A stretch of 50,152 nt of DNA from Lingula anatina (lineage: Eukaryota; Brachiopoda; Lingulata; Lingulida; Lingulidae): positions 111,901 to 162,052 of the forward strand of contig NW_019775663.1 of NCBI RefSeq assembly GCF_001039355.2. The letters run 5' to 3'. The first letter of the stretch is position 1. Each line of letters opens with the position of its first letter. This document shows, piece after piece, positions 1 to 12,488 of the stretch. The notes below the pieces were generated by a model. It ran no database searches. It was not told where the DNA came from and saw only the letters and a program-made list of their open reading frames with translations. The position numbers were made by a program, and so were the translations under genes.

Positions 1-1439
1 ACAAGTGACGGACACTTGCTCTCGACACAGTTTTATCTGATCACTTTGCCGATAACAAAGAAGGAATCTCTCAGGTAAAATTACTCGATTGCCGAGGAAG
101 AGCCATTGAAACGTTCAAATGCAACTTCACACCTCTTAATTGCGGTTAAACGTAATCGCCTTTGTTAGCGCTTCCTTCTACATATCCTTGACACCCTACT
201 GGGCATCACAAGGCTAGGGCCCTCTCCAGAGCTGTCAATCAAAATGGCGGCACGCTTACATGCCTAACGAGTGGTCGGAAAATGTAACAAAAGCACGATT
301 TTCTGCCCCTTCAAAGCACCCAAACAAAATATTTTTAGATGACAATAAGCAATGGTTCCATCTGATCGTATAACCGATAACAGGTAAATTTGCCAGCTAA
401 GCATTTGACTAATAAGCCCTGTTAACCAACCTGTGAACGTTTTTGGCTGTTTTAACAGCTTTCTATATTGACGAGATAAGTGAATCGCTGCCAAGTATAT
501 CTCACTATCTGAGCAACCGATCGTTACAAAAGTTGCACCTATTGTTGTTAGGAATGTGGACTACAGCATGATATCAGGGGTTTAAGAGGAAATTGTTTGT
601 TTGAAAGTTATCGCCTTTTGAAGTGAATAACCCATTGAAATATGGGCTGATTTAACGTAAAAGATGATAAAATCAAAAGTAGATAGTTTAAGACAATTCC
701 CTGGTACCCCGCTGTAGTGCTTTCACCCAGCTTTATGAGGCCTTTTGAATCACTTGAATAGCTGTCTTGGTTAAAGAGAAAATCCCAATACCGAAAACGG
801 CATTTTTCCCCTCAAATTGGCGCCAGAGCGTCATCCGTTGGACACTGTACTTAATCCCCGTCTTTAATTGGCCCTTTGGGAAGTTTGTTTTAATTTTTTA
901 TAAAAACTTATAAGCCCAGGGCTTTGTTTCTATGACTTTGGTCCTTTTACTATGAGTGGCCTTAAGCAACTTTGCTGCCTTGCTTATAAAACAAATATAT
1001 TCGAAATTTATATATTCAGAACTATCCTGTCCTTTCTTCTCCATGATGAACCAGCATTGTGGTATTCTAATGTCATTGATAAAAAGGGAAAGCAGAGAAA
1101 ATAAAGAAAACACGCAGTAAAAACTTATTCAATAATCTTTTGTTCCTAGTAAGTTAGCCCACTAACATTTTTTATCTCTGAATTGCAAACTGAAAAATAA
1201 TTACATAATAAATTAACACATGAACACAATTTCATTTTAAAATAAGCGGAAGAAGTAGTATGAAAAAATATAAAAAAGCATAATAAAGAATATGAAGGAA
1301 TGCCTTAAGCAACATCTGGTGATGATTTTTAAAACTAAAAAGTCATCGTAACGTATACCTGCGACATTTTCTTTAATTGTGGCCCACGCCAAATGCCAGT
1401 AAATATTCCAATATTTTAAAATATGTTATTATTCAAATA

Positions 1440-2935
1440 AAGCTAAATGCATATAGGTATACCGCTGCTACCTGTATTCAAAAGACAATTGTCGGACATA
1501 TGAACGGTGTGAGATACGTCACGTGTCCCAAAGTAGTTTACAACGTACGCCATGTGCTGCTGTACCGTAAACAAATGGCAGCCGACTGACGATTACATTT
1601 CTTCTTGCTTTATGTCAGGTTTCTGTTAAAGGTGCACAAAAGAGGAATTCGGCAACGGAATTCATATATAATAATTATCTTGGGGCGAACGCCATTTTCC
1701 CTGGATTTACCAACCTTTGGTCTTCCTTTCCTGACAATCGCCATCTGTAACATTTTTGGAAAAAGCCAAAGACCAAATCCCACGCATAAACAGTTTTTTT
1801 CCGCCATTCATTCCCATTGACTCGACTTCCAGATATCGCGAGACTCTCGCTCTGTAAATCGTGCTCTTTTCAAACTGTGTAAAGATGGCTAGCTACCGGG
1901 GTTTGTAAGGGGAGGGTGAATATGATTATTTTTGCAATATTGATTTAATCCATCTATCTGTCATGTTTTGCTTTAAACGTTTCAATTGTCCTCAGATAAG
2001 TTCAATAAGATGCAGTCCATTCACTAAAATGTTTTAAATCCTATTATCTGTACCTTTAACTACGGCAATTCAGCGCTGAGCAATGTAAAATAAAGAGATA
2101 AAGTCAGGTCCGGAGTGAGTCCCATGGCAAAATACCAAATGGCAATGTAGGGGTGGCAAATTGAAATGATATGCTGATTAGGGATGTCATTTTGTTCACG
2201 AGAATACGATGATAGCCTTTCCTTATCGAAGTCAAGTTATATTTAGGCCACTGTGCACTACAAAACACGCACATTTATTTTGGTTATTATACATGTATAT
2301 AAAGGAGGTCACTAAGTCCTTTTTAAACACCCAAATCCACTTATCAAGGGTGAAAATAAATTTCACCAGAGAGTTTTTTCCTTTCAAGTGATTGAAAAAA
2401 TTTTCCTGCAAAATTTCCCACGTGACTTGAGTCATGTGACCCTTTTAATTTTCTATTTGTCATCGCCATTTTCATACTGCCTGGATCAGAAACTGCGCAT
2501 GAATACGCCTACCGTGGCTGATAAACAGTGCTGAATACTCAAGTTTGTCAAACACCGTGTATATTTTCATCTCAACTTGATCATAGAGATATAGAAATAT
2601 ACAGACATAGTTCGGCTTTTAACCAGAAAAACGTCAGTAGGAAAACGAAGTAAGCGTCTTGGCACAAATAGGCCCTATATTTCGATTAAAATCAGTTCAC
2701 GGTAAGTTCAACTCACATGGATGCTTTATGTTCACATTATAGGCTAACTATTATCATATCAAAAGGCTTACATATACTTAAAGATCTTCAAAAGCGTGGG
2801 TTGTTTTCCTATATTTATAAATATATTCCTTGCGTAGAACGTACTTCTTTCTTTCACTTTAAAATTGATAAGCATCGCGCCCGGTTCCTATCTAAGACAA
2901 ACACCTCTAACCCCCAAACCCAATAAAGAGCTGCA
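1440..2935. repeat. Degenerate copy of a ~1.2-1.5 kb interspersed repeat (copy 1 of 4)
   Basis: Segments in the same order match 28490-29640, 30241-31420 and 36394-37900. Shared landmarks include the block with GTAAACAAATGGCAG near 1567, the 'disappearing' block around 2209-2430, and the segment near 2500 with GGCTGATAAACAGTG. This is the most diverged copy. I see no transposase or reverse transcriptase reading frame, so the family is probably non-autonomous or badly decayed. Confidence 0.6.
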
Positions 2936-3267
2936 AATGAGGTCACAGGCATGCTCTTAAAATATTTAGGGCACATATTACAAACTGTTCTTACAGATTG
3001 CAAAATGTTTGGATATTTTAGGGTCCCACATGAAGAAGTTTGTATCAAAGTGTCACTCTCCTGAATCCATGAACGATAAAAAAAAATAATAATCGTACAA
3101 TCCCAATAAAGAACATGCGTTACTGTCACAAATGCAAAACGCCCAGCTGGGGAGAAGTTTTAATCAATTTGAAAATTCTACTGATTTGATCTTTAGTTAA
3201 TGTAATTATGTGTAAATATGCACTCGTCACTCGTCTTGTCTTGTGACTTGCTGCGACTCTGACGCCC

Positions 3268-4754
3268 ACTAATAGAGGCTGTCCGGGTTCTCAACGAGAA
3301 GACCAAATTTCCCCGTGATTTTACGAGATCTGCCTTGAGGTGGGGTTAAAATATGGAGACCACAAGGAAGTAGAGGAACGATTTCTTTACTTGAAAAATA
3401 GCTAAACTTACAAAATTTTTGAGCTACAGGCTTGTTCTTTTTTCACTTTATAAAGAAAAAGTATTGATATAATATGTACGTACAACTGACATGTTGAATT
3501 TGTCAAGCTAAGAGCCGATGACGCTTGCAAAGCAAAATTCGCCCGGAGGACGTACTACGCAGCAAAGGTCGCGTTTAAACAGGCTACATCACCAGAGATT
3601 TGCTTGTGGTACAGGAAAATGACATTAGTTTCCATGCCCGTTGATACGCATGCCTTTTAGGTGAAAGTGGCTAGGATTGAATGAGAATCGGACGGATGAT
3701 GCCCCAGCAGCTTCCAATTATTCATGTGGCCATGGTTAAACTTTGCCAGGTGTTAATATATTACTGATGTATGATAGGTTTTGTCAGCTGATGTTTTTGA
3801 ATCGTTTTATTCACAAACTAAAAAGGCCATCATTATCACTTTTAGTTTTTAAGTTCAATCTCTTAAAAAGCCAGTACTAGTGCTATGTTTAGTATCCGGC
3901 ACATCAAATTGTGAGTGAACATAAATTATTCATTTTTTTCAGTGGGGATGCCATATAAAACATGCTGTGGCTCTAGCAACATAGCATCATATTGGACATA
4001 CCCAGTAAAGGGGGCTGGATAACTTCACATGCAAACTCTGGGATAAATTTTTTAATTGCCAGTTTATATTACTGTCTTTGGGATTTTAAAGAGATGCTTG
4101 TCTAAACATGCCAGTGGATGCAAACTAGACATATTAAAGATATTGTTCATTTTTTATTGTTCTTCATTGATTGGTCATTTCATGAGATTTGAACAACAAA
4201 AGCTTTATAACTGCAACTAATTTTTCTTCATAAATCTTTTACTATTAAACTCTATTTATAAAGAAGTAAAATAAAATCATTTGAGATTTCATTTACTGAT
4301 GGATGGCATATCAGAACATTAGACTTGCCTGCATCTTTGTTTTAATTTCACTAAATTTATAGTAACTAATTCTAAAGGCTCGAACTTGATCATCAAGTTG
4401 ATTTTCTTCATTTATTTACTTATGAAAATGATTCTATAGAAACTAATGGATAGCATTCACAAAATGTAAGTGATCAGATCTGACTTAAATGACAGGAAAG
4501 ATGACAAAAGAAAGTATTAAAATGGACAACATATAAGTTGAAATTTTCACAAAATCATTGCATTTTATTGACAGTTATACACAAATACAACAAATAAACA
4601 CAAAATCACAGGTGAACTTGTATTTGTGATCTGAGTAAATGATATGAAAAACAGGTGTCATATAGTCATTAAAAAAGTCACTACAGTAACATAAGAATGA
4701 TACTAGCAAGAAAAATTTTCTTCGTTAAATTACTAGTGCAGTACAATACATAGG

Positions 4755-4824
<70 letters not shown>

Positions 4825-5905
4825 TAAAACCAAATATTTCATTTTAAAGTAATAAAGAAAATGCCTGATACTGTAAGTGACACCCAGACAAAAATGGTAT
4901 CTGTTGATTCCTGATATAATTAAGTCAACAACATAATAACTAAGGACATAATTAAGAGATTAATATACACTGAGCAATCTTCAACATCTGATTTTCCTGA
5001 CTACATTACTCTCACAGTTCTTGCCTGGTTCAATAACATGTGATGTGTCTGGCATGCTCTAAAAATAAATAAAAAACAACTCACTTAGTTTTCTGAAATA
5101 TATATATCATTATGTGATAAACGTTGTTGTAAAATACCAACTCTAATTTCTACCTTACTTGCAATTATCATAAGTGACCACCCCGCATGGAATGTTACAA
5201 ATGCAACTGAACATAATGTATACTTAATAGGTTTGGAAAGTTCACCAGTATTTCATAATCAGGTACACGTTATATGGAGACAGGAATGGCATAAGCAAAT
5301 TTGTCTGATATAGTTACCGTAAAAGACTATTAATCACAAGTACTAGGGCTGTATTACATTAATAAACCATGGTGTCCTGTAAACTACACACAAAACTTAC
5401 TTACTAATATGCCCCTCGACCGTTGATGATACGGTGATGCCATAAAGCCAGTGACGTGTCGGGTGCGAGTTGTCTGCAGTTGGTCCCTTTCTTCATACAA
5501 AATACTGCGACCTGCTCTGTACTTTAAATATGTCGGCACTTAGTCCTTTTAATCTAATCAAGCCCAACTTCGCTTTCTTTACTTCACTTCTCTCGCCAGT
5601 CGTGTCCGTCATCCATGGTCATTTTCCTGGTTTTCTCGCTTAACTTTAACTGCAATGCACCCTACGACACAACATTAGCAATTCGCCATTGTGTTGCTCT
5701 ATCTCAAATTACATGACAACGCTAAATTTTACTCAATACAATCCTATAACATAGACTTGTTTGTGCCCGACCGCGAGAGAAGTTTCAATGGCAGATTTTA
5801 ACCCCACCTCTCGTGAAATCTCGCTCCAATCCAGGTCTCGTTTGACGTCAACTGCTGCACAGATGTTCAAAATAGGCTATCTCGGACAGACTCTATTGTT
5901 CCTTT
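3268..5905. repeat. Possible ~2.6 kb element with degenerate inverted ends
   Basis: The block at about 3268-3350 (AATAGAGGCTGTCCGGG, later GAGGTGGGGTTAAAAT) reappears in inverted orientation at about 5785-5905. The ends are imperfect and I could not define a target-site duplication. The interior is AT-rich and contains the CT/TA microsatellite. Family unknown. Confidence 0.35.
4756..4821. repeat. Compound (CT)n(TA)n microsatellite
   Basis: An uninterrupted CT run of about 35 bases passes directly into a TA run of about 31 bases. Confidence 0.95.
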
Positions 5906-6561
5906 GTCTGTTCCTTTGTCTATGTCCCTTTGTTCTGTCTTCCCGCGTCTTTGTCATGTGACTTCACATTATCAAAGGCATTGGCGCCGTATTTTCAAAT
6001 AGTGCTGAAGTTGCTGTTCGTCTGTCTGTTTCTATGTGGTAAGTTGGATGTCATCTAGTTAATTCTAGTTATATTTTATCTTGTCTTTTGCGTATCCAAC
6101 TCCACTATACTATACTGTATTACATCGTTTTCTACTCTTTAGTTTTCAGAGCAAGCCGTATTGGTATATCCAGCACTCTTTCTAAACGCCCTTGAATAAG
6201 ATCAGGGTAAGCCGTTATAGCCGTTATAGCCTTTATAAACCGTAGTTATCTATATCAAATTTATTTTTTCCTTATCATATAGGTAAACTATAGAATTATA
6301 AGTTATTTGTATGTCATTTTATCTAATTATATGTCACCTTTATTACAGGGTGAAAATTTTAGTTATAGCAATAAAGTCATTTTACACAACCAGAGAGTCC
6401 GTCTGTTACATTAATCTCCTAAGAGTATAACAATGTAAAGATTATGATATTTTCTGTATAGTTCATTTTTAGAGCGACTTAAATTGCCTGTCTTTGAATA
6501 TTGTTAAGGGGGTATTACTTATTACTGACAGTAAAACCATTTAATAAACTATTTTTCATTT

Positions 6562-6563
<2 letters not shown>

Positions 6564-6636
<73 letters not shown>
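6564..6636. repeat. (TA)n microsatellite
   Basis: About 73 bases of perfect TA repeat. Open frames crossing it on both strands are artefacts. Confidence 0.95.
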
Positions 6637-6641
<5 letters not shown>

Positions 6642-6743
6642 TATTTTGCCCAGCTCACATATTTAGTGTTAAAAAATTGTATTTCATATCTTGTATGAAA
6701 TAAATAAATAAATACCACTACTAAGAGCGCATTCAGAACAGCG

Positions 6744-6872
6744 GACTTACAGATCCGTAGATCAAATATGTCCGACCCACTTGAATACTTGATTCCTCGG
6801 GAATCTGCGGAGTGTCTAATCGGGAATTAAGTGGCAAGATTTTAGTGGGTCACCATATTTGATCTGTAAGTC
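6744..6872. repeat. Small foldback (inverted-repeat) element
   Basis: GACTTACAGATC at 6744 is matched by GATCTGTAAGTC ending at 6872. The inverted similarity continues inward (ATCAAATATG against CATATTTGAT, then the CCCACT/AGTGGG pair). It looks like a short MITE of about 129 bp. Confidence 0.6.
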
Positions 6873-7337
6873 GTTCCTGTAAGGGGGCACAGTAATTTAA
6901 TCTCGGACGTGGTACTTTGGGCCATCTCCATATTGATCCGCATTGTTATCAGTCAACAATGTTGGGTCGCGAATATCAGTGTCTAAGGGTCATTTATTTC
7001 TTCATTGCAGCGAAAGATAACTATACTTGAACTCTTTTTAGCTGTCAATAAATGTAATAAATGTAAATAATCAACGAGCATAAAGATAGTTGAACATTTT
7101 GGATGTTCTAAGTGAAAATTGTATCAGAACCCGTTGACCACGAGAGAGAGAGAGAGAGAGAGAGAGGATACTGGATGAATTGTAGTTTCTTCTCCAGGAG
7201 GAGACGTTATTGAAGTACTACGGTCTTTAATGATGCCGATTTCAAAATAGAGGTTATTTTAAGAATAAAAACGGTAGCTTTCCTGCATCAGAGCATTCAG
7301 ATGGAGAAGAGCCGCAGGCTAAGAAGGCTGCGACCTA

Positions 7338-7750
7338 TATATGGCGGACCTACATGAAACGGAAACCCCTTAATCCTGTAATGGTCTCTCCGCCTCTCAT
7401 ACTGCTCCCCACGCGTCGTCCCTCGACGGTTGAATTGAGCTGTGATTTAATGATTAGTGTGCCCCTGACGGAATGACGCGCGGGGAGGCGTGTGAGAAGC
7501 AGAGAGACCATTATGGAATAAGCGGTCTGCCTTTCATGTAAGTCCGTCGCGACCTTACTACACCTCAGCTCTCCTCGATGTGAATGCTCCCTTGGGGAGG
7601 ACAGTCGCTTCGCTTCAGCCTGACTGACACGCGACATTAAACGGATTAAAGCTCATCTCCGAGCTAGGCCCCTGCTGCGACGGCGCCTGTGGAGGTGGGG
7701 AGACCATTACGGGATTTAGCAGTCTTCCTTTCATGTAGGGTTCGCCATGT
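7338..7750. repeat. ~410 bp foldback element with ~55-bp arms
   Basis: The left arm (ATGGCGGACCTACATGAAA onward, through a TGGTCTCTCC core) is mirrored by the right arm (GGGGAGACCATTACGGG through CATGTAGGGTTCGCCAT). A third related stretch lies inside at about 7494-7550, suggesting an internal duplication or rearrangement. Confidence 0.6.
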
Positions 7751-8247
7751 TTGATCTGCGGGTCAGTAGATCTGATCTGAATTATGTATATGGAATGGGG
7801 TCCCTGGGGGTGAACTGCTCTTGATGATGTAAATAAGTGTGGGGGTGGCTACCGTTCGACACCATCCGGTTTTACTTATGCATAGCATTTGTTGTAATTA
7901 GACTATGTTTTATGCTAAATAAAAGACTGGTACATTATTATATTGAACTACTGTATTCTATGTATATCTAACTTTGTTACCAAGTCATATGTTTTCTGGG
8001 AATTTGTCCAAGCAAAATATCAAAGTTTGTCATTTCATGAAAAAAACAGTAATAGGAATACCTACATCAGAGCCAATAAAACTTATTAGTTATCTAAATA
8101 ATATTATTTGTATGAAAATTATGGTATTGAAATGAAATTTACTGAAAAAAAGATGAAAAAATACGAACATTGAAATACGAGGAAATGACATGTCTTGATG
8201 AACTATATAACTCCTCTCTTGACTTTTTGCAGTAATCTTGATCAGAA

Positions 8248-8812
8248 ATGACCACTGGGGAAATTCCAAGAAAGGACAAAGAAAGCCGTTTCCGCATGGA
8301 CCTGCTACTGGATCGTGGAAACCTTGTACTTCAAGATGTTCTCAGTAACCAATTACAAGCACGATATCCAGGGCTGTATGGACCATCAAGTAATGGCTTG
8401 ATATCTGATGTCCTAAATGACAAAACAGTGAAACACTCTTTGTTAAAACTAAAAAGAAGGAACATTTTGAACCCCAGTCAAATGAATATTCTATATCCCC
8501 CTAGGAGCCCCGCACCTGCTGTGACATTGCACGACTTGGATATAACCCTGACTGTAATCTTATTGAGAAATATCACAAACTTGAATCCTCATGCAAAATG
8601 GAACAAACCTCCAGCCACGGACAAATCAACTGAGGCCAACATCGGCAGGGTGAAGGGATACCGCAATAAGTACGCTCACAATATAGGAGGTCTCTCAGAC
8701 GCAGACTTCAAGACCCAGTTCGATGATCTGAAAGCTATTCTGCTGTCTCTGTCAACATTATACACTAGCGATGACTATGACAAGTTGCTGATCCAGCCAC
8801 TGGATGCTTCTG
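8248..8812 (+). CDS. NLR-like gene copy 1, exon 1: DZIP3-type HEPN domain
   Basis: This exon encodes the N-terminal 188 residues of an NLR-like protein and corresponds to the DZIP3-type HEPN domain (known as HEPN_DZIP3). Family landmarks visible are the LNPSQMNILYP segment (about residues 74-83), the LDITLTVILLRNI helix (97-109) and R139-N-K-Y-A-H144. The last is an R-x4-H motif, the catalytic signature of HEPN ribonucleases. The start ATG (CAGAAATGA) lies 15 bases after a good 3' splice site (TTTTTGCAG ending at 8231-8232), so an upstream non-coding exon is likely. I end the exon at TCT-G before GTAGAT; joined to the acceptor at 9174 this gives ASETPC in frame, and the paralogue at 39324 splices identically. 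The catalytic inference rests on the motif; RNase activity is not proven. Confidence 0.85.
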
Positions 8813-9173
8813 GTAGATTTCCGCATAATATTTTTTAATTAAAATTAAATATTAAATTTTATTAAATTAAATATTAAATATTAAAATATTCCACATCTAT
8901 ACAACCAGAACTAATTAGAATATGAATGCAAGTGTGCGTTGACACACACACACACACGCACACAAAAACAAAAACAGAGGATATGAATATAAAATTGTTG
9001 AGTCACGTTTATAAAAGCATAATCAAGACTAATTGCAGTGATACCAATTTCATACTCTAATAACACTATTGTTAACATGTCACTGACAATCCAGATGTTT
9101 ATTGGTGGCCTAAAATTAAAATGCATTCACAATATCTCATTTTTAGAATTTAATTGTTCAGCAATCTTTTCAG
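8813..9173 (+). other. Phase-1 intron of NLR copy 1
   Basis: 361 bp, donor GTAGAT and acceptor ATCTTTTCAG. It contains an AT-rich stretch and a CA microsatellite at about 8941-8970. The paralogous intron at 39889-40154 is 266 bp with the same splice sites. Confidence 0.8.
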
Positions 9174-12100
9174 AAACCCCTTGCCAGCTGCTCTCCACGA
9201 CGTTACCAAGAACAAACACAGATCTGAAGGGTCGTGATGGCATCATTATCACAATACAGCAACATATCAGAGATAAAGTTCCACTCATTCTCCTGACCGG
9301 GATGGGGGGTATCGGTAAGACCAGCATAGCAGTTAAGGTCGGACAAAGCATGCAAAACGTGCTGTACATTGATATGAGACAAGTGACAGATCTTAACTCT
9401 GTCAAGTTATCGCTTGTCCGACATTATCACCCGACACGTCATTTGAAAGATTTATACTCTGATTACCAAAACATATTCAAACAGACTTTATCTAGTGTGA
9501 CTACTGAAACCCTATTTATCCTAGATAATAATGAGTCTTTTTTAAGTTCAAATAGGAAGGAGTTTAGTGAATTTTTGAAAAATGTAATAGATTCAACAAA
9601 ACATATCAGTTTGTTATGCGCCAGTCGTGAAAGATTTGATTTCACAACACGTAACATAGTTGTGTTAGAGATTGATAAACTAGATAAAAAACCCCTCGCG
9701 TGACGTCCTATGGGAACGAAAATCAACCAGTCCCACGGACAGCGAGTTAGCGAACTTAGATGAAATGGCAGAAATGTGTGGCTATAACCCCCTTGCATTA
9801 AAATTGCTAGCTGGACTGCTTGACAAAAAACAAACAGAAGCAGTATTGGAGAAAATTAAAACTCAGAAGATGCTACCCACTCTTTCCATTCCAAGCATGC
9901 CAAAAGAAATCAAAACTTGCTTTGATATTTCTTATGAAACATTAAAACCGGAGGCGAGAAAGGTGTTTGTTGCGCTTCATATATTCCCCGTTGCTTTTAA
10001 TCTGGAAGAGGTCTCTGCTATTGTAAGATTAGATCAAAATAATTGCGAACATATCCTTGATATTCTTGCCAACAAATCGCTCATTAGTACAGATGGTAAC
10101 ACCTATGATGTCCACCCTTTACTAAGGGAATATGCAGAATACAATGCCCGGAAATATTGCAATTATATTTGTGAAATCCAAGATGCCTATTGCAGTTACT
10201 ATATAAAAGCTCTCAAAAGGTTTCAAATGGAATATATTGGTGCTACTGATGCAAATCTTTTATCCATGATGTTACCAAATATAAAACAAACTGCTGCTTT
10301 AGTCCTTAAAACTTTTGAAACTCAAGATGCATCTAAAAAACTGGAAAGTACAGACAACTTGGCAATGATCGCAAACATTTTTTGTAACATTTCTCACTAT
10401 CAGGATGCTCTGCATATTTACAAATCAGTTTCACTGGAACAGGTTAAACTGCTTGGTCCCAATCACCCCGATATCGCCAGCTCTTACAACAATATCGGTT
10501 ATGTACTGAAGGGCATGGGTGAGTATAAAGAGTCACTTGATTATCACAAAAAAAGTCTTGCATTGAAAAAGGAGATACTTGGTCCCAAACACCCCGATAC
10601 CGCCAGCTCCTACAACAATATCGGTAATGTACTGCATGACATGGGTGAGTATAAAGAGTCACTTGATTATCACAAAAAATGTCTTTCACTGAAAGAGGAG
10701 ATACTTGGTCCCAAACACCCCGATACCGCCACCTCCTACAACAATATCGGTAATGTACTGCTGGCCATGGGTGAGTATATAGAGTCACTTCATTATCTCA
10801 AAAAATGTCTTGCATTGAGAGAGGAGATACTTGGTTTCAAGCACCCCGATACCGCCACCTCCTACAACAATATCGGTAATGTACTGCTGGCCATGGGTGA
10901 GTATAAAGAGTCACTTGATTATCACAAAAAATGTATTGCATTGACAGAGGAGATACTTGGTCCCAATCACCCCAATACCGCCACCTCCTACAACAATATC
11001 GGTAATGTACTGCGGGCCATGGGTGAATATAAAGAGTCACTTGATTATCACAAAAAATGTCTTGCATTGAGAGAGGAGATAGTTGGTCCCAAACACCCCG
11101 ATACCGCCACCTCCTACAACAATATCGGTAGTGTACTGCGGGCCATGGGTGAGTATAAAGAGTCACTTGATTATCTCAAAAAATGTCTTGCATTGAGAGA
11201 GGAGATACTTGGTCTCAAGCACCCCGATACCGCCACCTCCTACAGTAGTATCGGTAATGTACTGCTGGCCATGGGTGAGTATAAAGAGTCACTTGATTAT
11301 CACAAAAAATGTGTTGCATTGAGAGAGGAGATACTTGGTCACAAACACCCCGATACCGCCAGCTCCTACAATGATATCGGTGCTGTACTGCAGGCCATGG
11401 GTAAGTATAAAGAGTCACTTGATTATCACAAAAAATGTGTTGCATTGAGAGAGGAGATACTTGGTCCTAAGCACCCCGATACCCCCGCCTCCTACAACAA
11501 TATCGGTATTGTACTGCATGCCAAGGGTGAGTATAAAGAGTCACTTGATTATCACAAAAAATTTCTTGCATTGAGAGAGGAGATACTTGGTCTCAAACAC
11601 CCTGATACCGCCACCTCCTACAACAATATCGGTTGTGCACTGCATGACATGGGTGAGTATAAAGAGTCACTTGATTATCACAAAAAATGTGTTGCATTGA
11701 GAGAGGAGATACTTGGTCCCAAACACCCCGATACCGCCACCTCCTACAACAATATCGGTAATGTACTGAAGGCCATGGGTAAGTATAAAGAGTCACTTCA
11801 TTATCACAAAATATGTCTTGCATTGAGGAAGGAGATACTTGGTCCCAAACACCCCGATACCACCTGCTCCTACAACAATATCGGTAATGTACTGAAGGCC
11901 ATGGGTGAGTTTAAAGAGTCACTTGATTATCACAAAAAATGTCTTGCATTGAGAAAGGAGATACTTGGTCCCAAACACCCCGATACCACCTGCTCCTACA
12001 ACAATATCGGTAATGTACTGAAGGCCATGGGTAAGTATAAAGAGTCATTTGATTATCACAAAATATGTCTTGCATTGAGAGAGGAAGTACTTGGTCCCAA

Positions 12101-12323
12101 ACACCCCGATACCGCCAACTCCTTCAACAATATCGGTTTTGTACTGAAGGCCATGGGTGAGTATAAAGAGTCACTTGATTATCACAAAAAATGTCTTGCA
12201 TTGAGAGAGGAGGTACTTGGTCCCAAACACCCAGATACCATAAGCACGATCAATATTATAGAAGATTTAGCCAAAAAGTGTCATCAGAACAAAGTTAGAA
12301 GACAGTTCTGCTCAATAGTCTGA
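9174..12323 (+). CDS. NLR-like gene copy 1, exon 2: NB-ARC, winged helix and 14 TPRs, frameshifted
   Basis: This exon carries the ATPase switch and sensor array of an NLR/STAND-type protein. In order: a linker (TDLKGRDG), a P-loop GMGGIGKTS near 9300, Walker B LFILDNNES near 9513, the LLCASRERF segment, the GYNPLALKLLAG helix near 9780, a winged-helix region (FDISYETLKPEARKVF) and an HPLLREYA element occupying the place of the plant/animal MHD motif near 10115. Fourteen near-identical 42-residue TPRs follow, and the protein ends FCSIV. Relative to copy 2, one extra base sits in the A/C run at about 9685-9695 and creates a TGA at 9701-9703. The frame then reopens at once and stays open to 12323. 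Without the shift the protein would be about 1,237 residues. It may be a recent pseudogene, an allele, or a homopolymer sequencing error. All other motifs are preserved, which favours a recent or artefactual break. Confidence 0.8.
9685..9703 (+). pseudogene. Frameshift site in NLR copy 1
   Basis: Copy 1 reads GATAAAAAACCCCTCGCG where copy 2 reads GATAAAAGCTCCGCGCG. Copy 1 is one base longer across this interval and runs into a TGA. The downstream frame resumes with RDVLWERKS, equivalent to RDILWERKS in copy 2, so a single-base difference explains the break. Confidence 0.85.
10444..12240 (+). repeat. Coding tandem array: 14 units of 126 bp (42-aa TPR)
   Basis: Each unit encodes a 42-residue TPR beginning YNNIG and ending GPKHPDT-type, as in nephrocystin-3 and kinesin-light-chain-like TPRs. 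A divergent repeat precedes the array (LAMIANIFCNISHYQDAL). Units are nearly identical at the DNA level, including third codon positions, which implies recent amplification or homogenisation by unequal exchange or gene conversion. The period is a multiple of three, so unit gain or loss keeps the frame. Confidence 0.95.
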
Positions 12324-12488
12324 TTTTCCCTTTTTCCGTAGCATTCCCTGAGATAACGTCCTGTATACTGATTGAACCATTCAACAAATACTTCATAGGG
12401 TCTCAAACGGTTATTAACTTTGTATGACTCCATTTCTAAAACCATTCTATTTCTATTTCTGTATGAGACAACGATATAAAGGCAATTC

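Larger units (their letters stand above)
1..8231. other. Intergenic region left of NLR copy 1, repeat-rich, no gene recognised
   Basis: I found no exon with recognisable protein similarity here. The short open frames have no domain signature and several run through microsatellites. The region holds one degenerate copy of a repeat that recurs three more times in the window (about 1440-2935), a possible large element with degenerate inverted ends (about 3268-5905), two foldback elements (6744-6872 and 7338-7750), and CT/TA, TA and GA simple repeats. From about 7990 the sequence becomes similar to the stretch upstream of the second NLR gene (about 38610-39320), so that part belongs to the NLR duplication and may hold its promoter or 5' untranslated exon. 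Confidence 0.6.

Noticed and set aside
6501-6718. Open frames with long Ile-Tyr runs on both strands
   Set aside because: Translation of the TA microsatellite; the same applies to 32282-32554.
10444-12240. Possible CRISPR-like or satellite array of 126-bp units
   Set aside because: The units are coding TPRs in one continuous frame with no spacers.
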